64,000 nt of DNA from Amycolatopsis sp. EV170708-02-1 (GTDB lineage Bacteria; Actinomycetota; Actinomycetes; Mycobacteriales; Pseudonocardiaceae), in assembly GCF_022479115.1 (NCBI RefSeq), contig NZ_CP092497.1, positions 4,526,001 to 4,590,000 of the forward strand, written 5' to 3'. Below, piece after piece: positions 61,534 through 64,000 of this stretch. Under the pieces are notes generated by a model. That model was given only the letters and a program-made list of their open reading frames with translations. It did not search any database and was not told where the DNA came from. The position numbers were made by a program, and so were the translations under genes. Position 1 is the first letter of the stretch. Each line of letters begins with the position of its first letter.

Positions 61534-62313
61534 TCAGTTCAGCTTGCGCATGTCGGCGGGCAGGCCGCCGCCGGCGTAGACGTCCTCGGCGAGCTTCGCC
61601 AGCGCGGTGAGCGCGACGTTCTGGCTGAACGGCCCGTAGGACACGCGGGAGACACCGAGCTTCTGCGCGGTCGCCAGCGGGATCGAACCCGGGACGCCGA
61701 TCAGGTTCACCTTGCGCTCGCCCAGCGCCTCGACCAGCCTGCCGACCTGGCTCTCGTCGAGCTTGCCGGGCACGAAGAAGTTCGACGCGCCCGCGTCCAG
61801 GTACGCGCGGCCACGGGTGATCGCCTCGGCCAGCACCTCCTCGGGGTCGCGGTCGCCCGCCCTGAGGAAGGCGTCGGTGCGGGCGTTGAGCACGAAGTCG
61901 ATACCCGCGGACTGGGCGGCGGCGACCGCGGCCTCGACGGCCTTGACGGACTCGGCCAGCGGTTTCATCTGGTCTTCGAGGTTGCAGCCGACCGCGCCGG
62001 CCTCGATCGCGCGGGCGACCGTGCCGCCCGGGTCGCCGTAGCCCGCTTCCAGATCGGCGGTGACCGGCAGATCGCCAGCCACCCGGACGATCAAGGCGAC
62101 CTCGGCGATCATCTCGTCGCGGGGGATCACCTCACCGTCGGGATAGCCGCGGGCGGCGGCGATGCCGTGGCTCGGCGTGGCGAGCGCCTGGGTGCCGGGG
62201 GTTTCGGCGACGACCTTCGCGGTGATCGCGTCCCAGACGTTGACGACGAGAAGCAGTTCGGGGGCGGCGTGCAACTCCTGCAGCCGCTTGGCCTTGTCGG
62301 CGGTGGAAACCAT
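61534..62313 (-). CDS. Isocitrate lyase/PEP-mutase family enzyme
   Basis: 259 residues with the PEP-mutase/isocitrate lyase TIM-barrel pattern: LLLVVNVWDAITAKVV, VTADLEAGYGD (metal-binding Asp/Glu), GCNLEDQ and VLNARTDAFLR. Such enzymes make or break C-C or C-P bonds next to a 2-oxo acid (for example oxaloacetate or 2-methylisocitrate). The KKCGH loop of true isocitrate lyase is absent, so it belongs to the uncharacterised PEP-mutase-like branch. Confidence 0.88.
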   Translation of the reverse strand: MVSTADKAKRLQELHAAPELLLVVNVWDAITAKVVAETPGTQALATPSHGIAAARGYPDGEVIPRDEMIAEVALIVRVAGDLPVTADLEAGYGDPGGTVARAIEAGAVGCNLEDQMKPLAESVKAVEAAVAAAQSAGIDFVLNARTDAFLRAGDRDPEEVLAEAITRGRAYLDAGASNFFVPGKLDESQVGRLVEALGERKVNLIGVPGSIPLATAQKLGVSRVSYGPFSQNVALTALAKLAEDVYAGGGLPADMRKLN

Positions 62314-62681
62314 GTCTCCAATCTAGAGGGCGCCGCAAGGCGCGGGCACTCACGACACCGCGTGAGCGGATAGAGCCCGCTCGCCCTGGTCCGCCGGTCG
62401 GTCCGGGATCGTTGCGGCCAAACGGACTCACCCGGCGTCCGGACCGCGAAGCCGAGGTACAGACCCGCGAAGAGTCCAAAGTGACCACCGCGGCCGCGGT
62501 CACCGGTTTCCCCGTGAGTACGGGAATCACCGTCAGGATTCACCGGAGGCGGATCTCGTTCACGATCCGGGCTTCGTCACCGGCCGGTCAACGGCAACCA
62601 CCGGTCAGATCTCAGGCTGGGATTTCTGATACGCGTCGGGCCAAGACCGCGACTGGTAGGGAAATCACCCGAGGAGGTCCC
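62314..62681. other. Gap upstream of the EACC1-like gene
   Basis: No gene, repeat or RNA supported. The frame upstream of 62682 is open but has no coding features. GAGGAGG precedes the GTG at 62682 as a strong ribosome site. Confidence 0.4.
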
Positions 62682-63014
62682 GTGGAACTTACGATCAACG
62701 CGGCCGGCGACGAACAAGCGCTGACCGAGTTCTACAGCTGGCTCCGCGACGACGCCGACGTGGCCCGGTCCGCGACGATCAGGCTCGCGGGGTCCCGGAC
62801 CACGGAGGAGATGGAGGTCTTCGAGGTCATCCGCATGTCCATCGGCTCCCTGACGGGGCTGGCGAACGTGGGGATCGCGTGGGGCAACTTTTTGCGCTCC
62901 CGCAAGGAAGCACCGCCGTTCACCATCACGATCGAGGGTGAGCTGACCACCGAGCAGCGCGCCATGCTGCGGAACCTGGACCTGCCGTTCAGGCGGTCGG
63001 AGGATGTCGAATGA
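62682..63014 (+). CDS. EACC1-like small component of an actinobacterial conflict system
   Basis: 110 residues from a GTG with GAGGAGG upstream. The arrangement ELTINAAGDEQALTEFYSWLRDDADV, a strand, then EVFEVIRMSIGSLTGLANVGIAWGNFLRSRKEAPPFTITIEGE matches the effector-associated constant component 1 (EACC1) pattern: an N-terminal strand, a W-L helix, a glycine-containing helix and a C-terminal strand with polar tail. EACC1 normally precedes caspase- or trypsin-like effectors with NTPase modules. Only a 54-residue frame follows here, so the system looks truncated. Confidence 0.55.
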   Translation: MELTINAAGDEQALTEFYSWLRDDADVARSATIRLAGSRTTEEMEVFEVIRMSIGSLTGLANVGIAWGNFLRSRKEAPPFTITIEGELTTEQRAMLRNLDLPFRRSEDVE

Positions 63015-63168
63015 CCTCACGCGGGCCTTGCCGCCAGTGATGACCGACCTGGTGCCCTGGGGACTGCCCGAGGGAGAGCGCTGCACCGCGTTCACCGGCG
63101 CACTCGTCGACATGCTGACGCGTGGTCTGAGGATCAAGCGATGTGGCTCGCCGCCGGGTCTTCGATGA
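63004..63168 (+). CDS. Short frame coupled to the EACC1-like gene
   Basis: 54 residues (LTRALPPVMTDLVPWGLPEG, then ALVDMLTRGLRIKRC). The ATG overlaps the upstream gene by 11 bases, and the stop lies inside the stem of a hairpin terminator. It may be a short genuine partner or the remaining N-terminus of a lost effector. No family recognised. Confidence 0.4.
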   Translation: MSNDLTRALPPVMTDLVPWGLPEGERCTAFTGALVDMLTRGLRIKRCGSPPGLR

Positions 63169-63202
63169 CGGCGGCGAGCACGCACAGCCGCCGTCATCGA
63201 AG
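63160..63202. terminator. Hairpin terminator between convergent genes
   Basis: Perfect 16-base stem CTTCGATGACGGCGGC / GCCGCCGTCATCGAAG, loop 11 bases, between the EACC1-like gene pair and the convergent membrane-protein gene. Confidence 0.8.
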
Positions 63203-63210
63203 CGTCGTCG

Positions 63211-64000
63211 CTACCGGCCGGGCGGTGAGAAATGGTCGACCCGCACGGTGTCATTTTCCCGCACGGGGATGACCATCGCTTTCCCCTTCTCCCAGCTTTG
63301 GGATATCAGAAAGAAGTGATTGTTGTTGTAGGTGAGGAGGCGCAGGCCGTCATAGCGATAGTGGAAGTACTGCTCGGGCGAGGGGTCGTAGCTCAGCTGG
63401 ACGCCCTTGCCGCCGATGTCCAGCCTTCTCGTGCTGTGAAGCCGGATCGCCGGGCGCTCCTGCAGCATCCGCGCGTCATTGACGGCGATCGTACGACCGA
63501 CATATTCGGCATATTTCTGGCCGACGAGCAAAAGGCTGCAGAAACAAAGGAAGACCAGAGCGAAGACACGGATTCGGTGCCCGGGTTCGCGCTCGGTGCG
63601 AGATCTGTCGAGGTGTGCGCCATAGCCCAGGATCCCCGCGCCGAGGAAGATCAGGAGCGGGGGGAGCCCGTTCTGCGGCCAGCCGGGAGTGATGTTCACC
63701 AGGACACCGATGGCACCGAGGACGAGCAGGATGCCTCCGGTCGGCCCGGCCGCCGAAAGGACCCGTTCGATCGTTCTCCGGCCGCGGTCGTGCCGCGGAC
63801 GATCCAACGCACGGACGAGACGCCGGTTGAGAGCGAGGAAGGCGGTCGTGCAGACGGCGAACACCAAAGCAGGCCCGGTGACCGAATTCAGGCTCCGCAG
63901 AAGATAGTCCACGGGTGTGGCACTCAGCCGGCTGATGTCCACTCCGAAGTAGTCTGTCGTGGCGCGGGCGCGATTCCACCCGATCAAGTACAGGAGCGCG
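63211..64000 (-). CDS. Multi-pass membrane protein (partial, 5' end beyond the window)
   Basis: The frame is open to the right edge (LLYLIGWNRARATTDYFGVDI). Four membrane helices are visible (for example PALVFAVCTTAFLALN, GGILLVLGAIGVLVNITPGW, PPLLIFLGAGILGYGA, FALVFLCFCSLLLVGQ) followed by a soluble C-terminal domain (RRLDIGGKGVQLSYDPSPEQYFHYRYDGLRLLTYNNNHFFLIS). This resembles actinobacterial proteins of unknown role with a YDYFGID-type start. The start codon is outside the window. Confidence 0.75.
   Translation of the reverse strand, partial: ALLYLIGWNRARATTDYFGVDISRLSATPVDYLLRSLNSVTGPALVFAVCTTAFLALNRRLVRALDRPRHDRGRRTIERVLSAAGPTGGILLVLGAIGVLVNITPGWPQNGLPPLLIFLGAGILGYGAHLDRSRTEREPGHRIRVFALVFLCFCSLLLVGQKYAEYVGRTIAVNDARMLQERPAIRLHSTRRLDIGGKGVQLSYDPSPEQYFHYRYDGLRLLTYNNNHFFLISQSWEKGKAMVIPVRENDTVRVDHFSPPGR

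Noticed and set aside
59349..61610. Long plus-strand frame (753 codons) opposite the permease, DUF2238 and PEP-mutase genes
   Set aside because: Spans three real genes on the other strand and has a charged, repetitive, non-domain composition.

Overview
The window is chromosomal DNA of a GC-rich actinomycete, most likely Amycolatopsis or a close relative. The evidence is strong third-position GC bias, GTG and TTG starts, many ATGA/GTGA stop-start overlaps, and typical actinomycete families (WYL, LuxR-LAL, AfsR-like NB-ARC, DUF222-HNH, ESX-style Rhs protein). The species call is an inference.

Left part (1-8.0 kb): a nine-gene operon on the minus strand runs from 6000 off the left edge. It encodes a DJ-1/PfpI protein, two SnoaL-like proteins, and a toluene-4-monooxygenase-type soluble diiron monooxygenase in the order alpha, gamma, effector, beta, Rieske ferredoxin, FAD reductase. 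A second DJ-1 gene is divergent and an AraC regulator follows. This looks like an inducible hydrocarbon oxidation module.

Middle part (8.0-33.4 kb): an accessory island. It starts with a decayed IS1380 remnant. It carries a type I-E CRISPR interference module (cas3, cas8e, cse2, cas7e, cas5e, cas6e) with no cas1 or cas2. Around it lie several same-orientation arrays with, by eye, more than 80 often degenerate repeats. Three copies of one AT-rich leader-like sequence flank arrays. One array is split by an intact IS5-family element with a CTAG target duplication, and an IS110 element sits at a leader-repeat junction. Between the arrays are a DDN-type F420 oxidoreductase with a TetR regulator, and an uncharacterised RiPP-like operon: a 41-aa peptide, an asparagine-synthetase-like macrolactam cyclase, a methyltransferase and a broken protein with a carrier-protein-like C-terminus. 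A divergent XRE/TPR regulator faces that operon. The island ends at the 3' half of a tRNA-Asn gene followed by its terminator, which looks like the right attachment site of an integrated element.

Right part (33.4-64 kb): ordinary chromosomal genes. These are a secreted double-GH43 enzyme with a LacI-type operator, HxlR/dehalogenase and glyoxalase loci with clear operators, a large ESX/Rhs polymorphic toxin, IclR, an FG-GAP secreted protein, a LuxR-LAL regulator, an MFS exporter operon, an SOS-box DUF222-HNH gene, an NB-ARC regulator, a WYL regulator with its palindrome, a secreted HExxH protein, an amino-acid permease, DUF2238, a PEP-mutase family enzyme, an EACC1-like conflict-system component and a partial membrane protein.

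Caution: nearly every broken coding region here (cas3/C-terminal domain, cas5e, 8.9-9.3 kb, 26.7-27.6 kb, 37.4 kb, dehalogenase, Rhs) is broken in the same sense, as if one base were missing. That pattern suggests consensus deletions in G/C runs as much as real gene loss.
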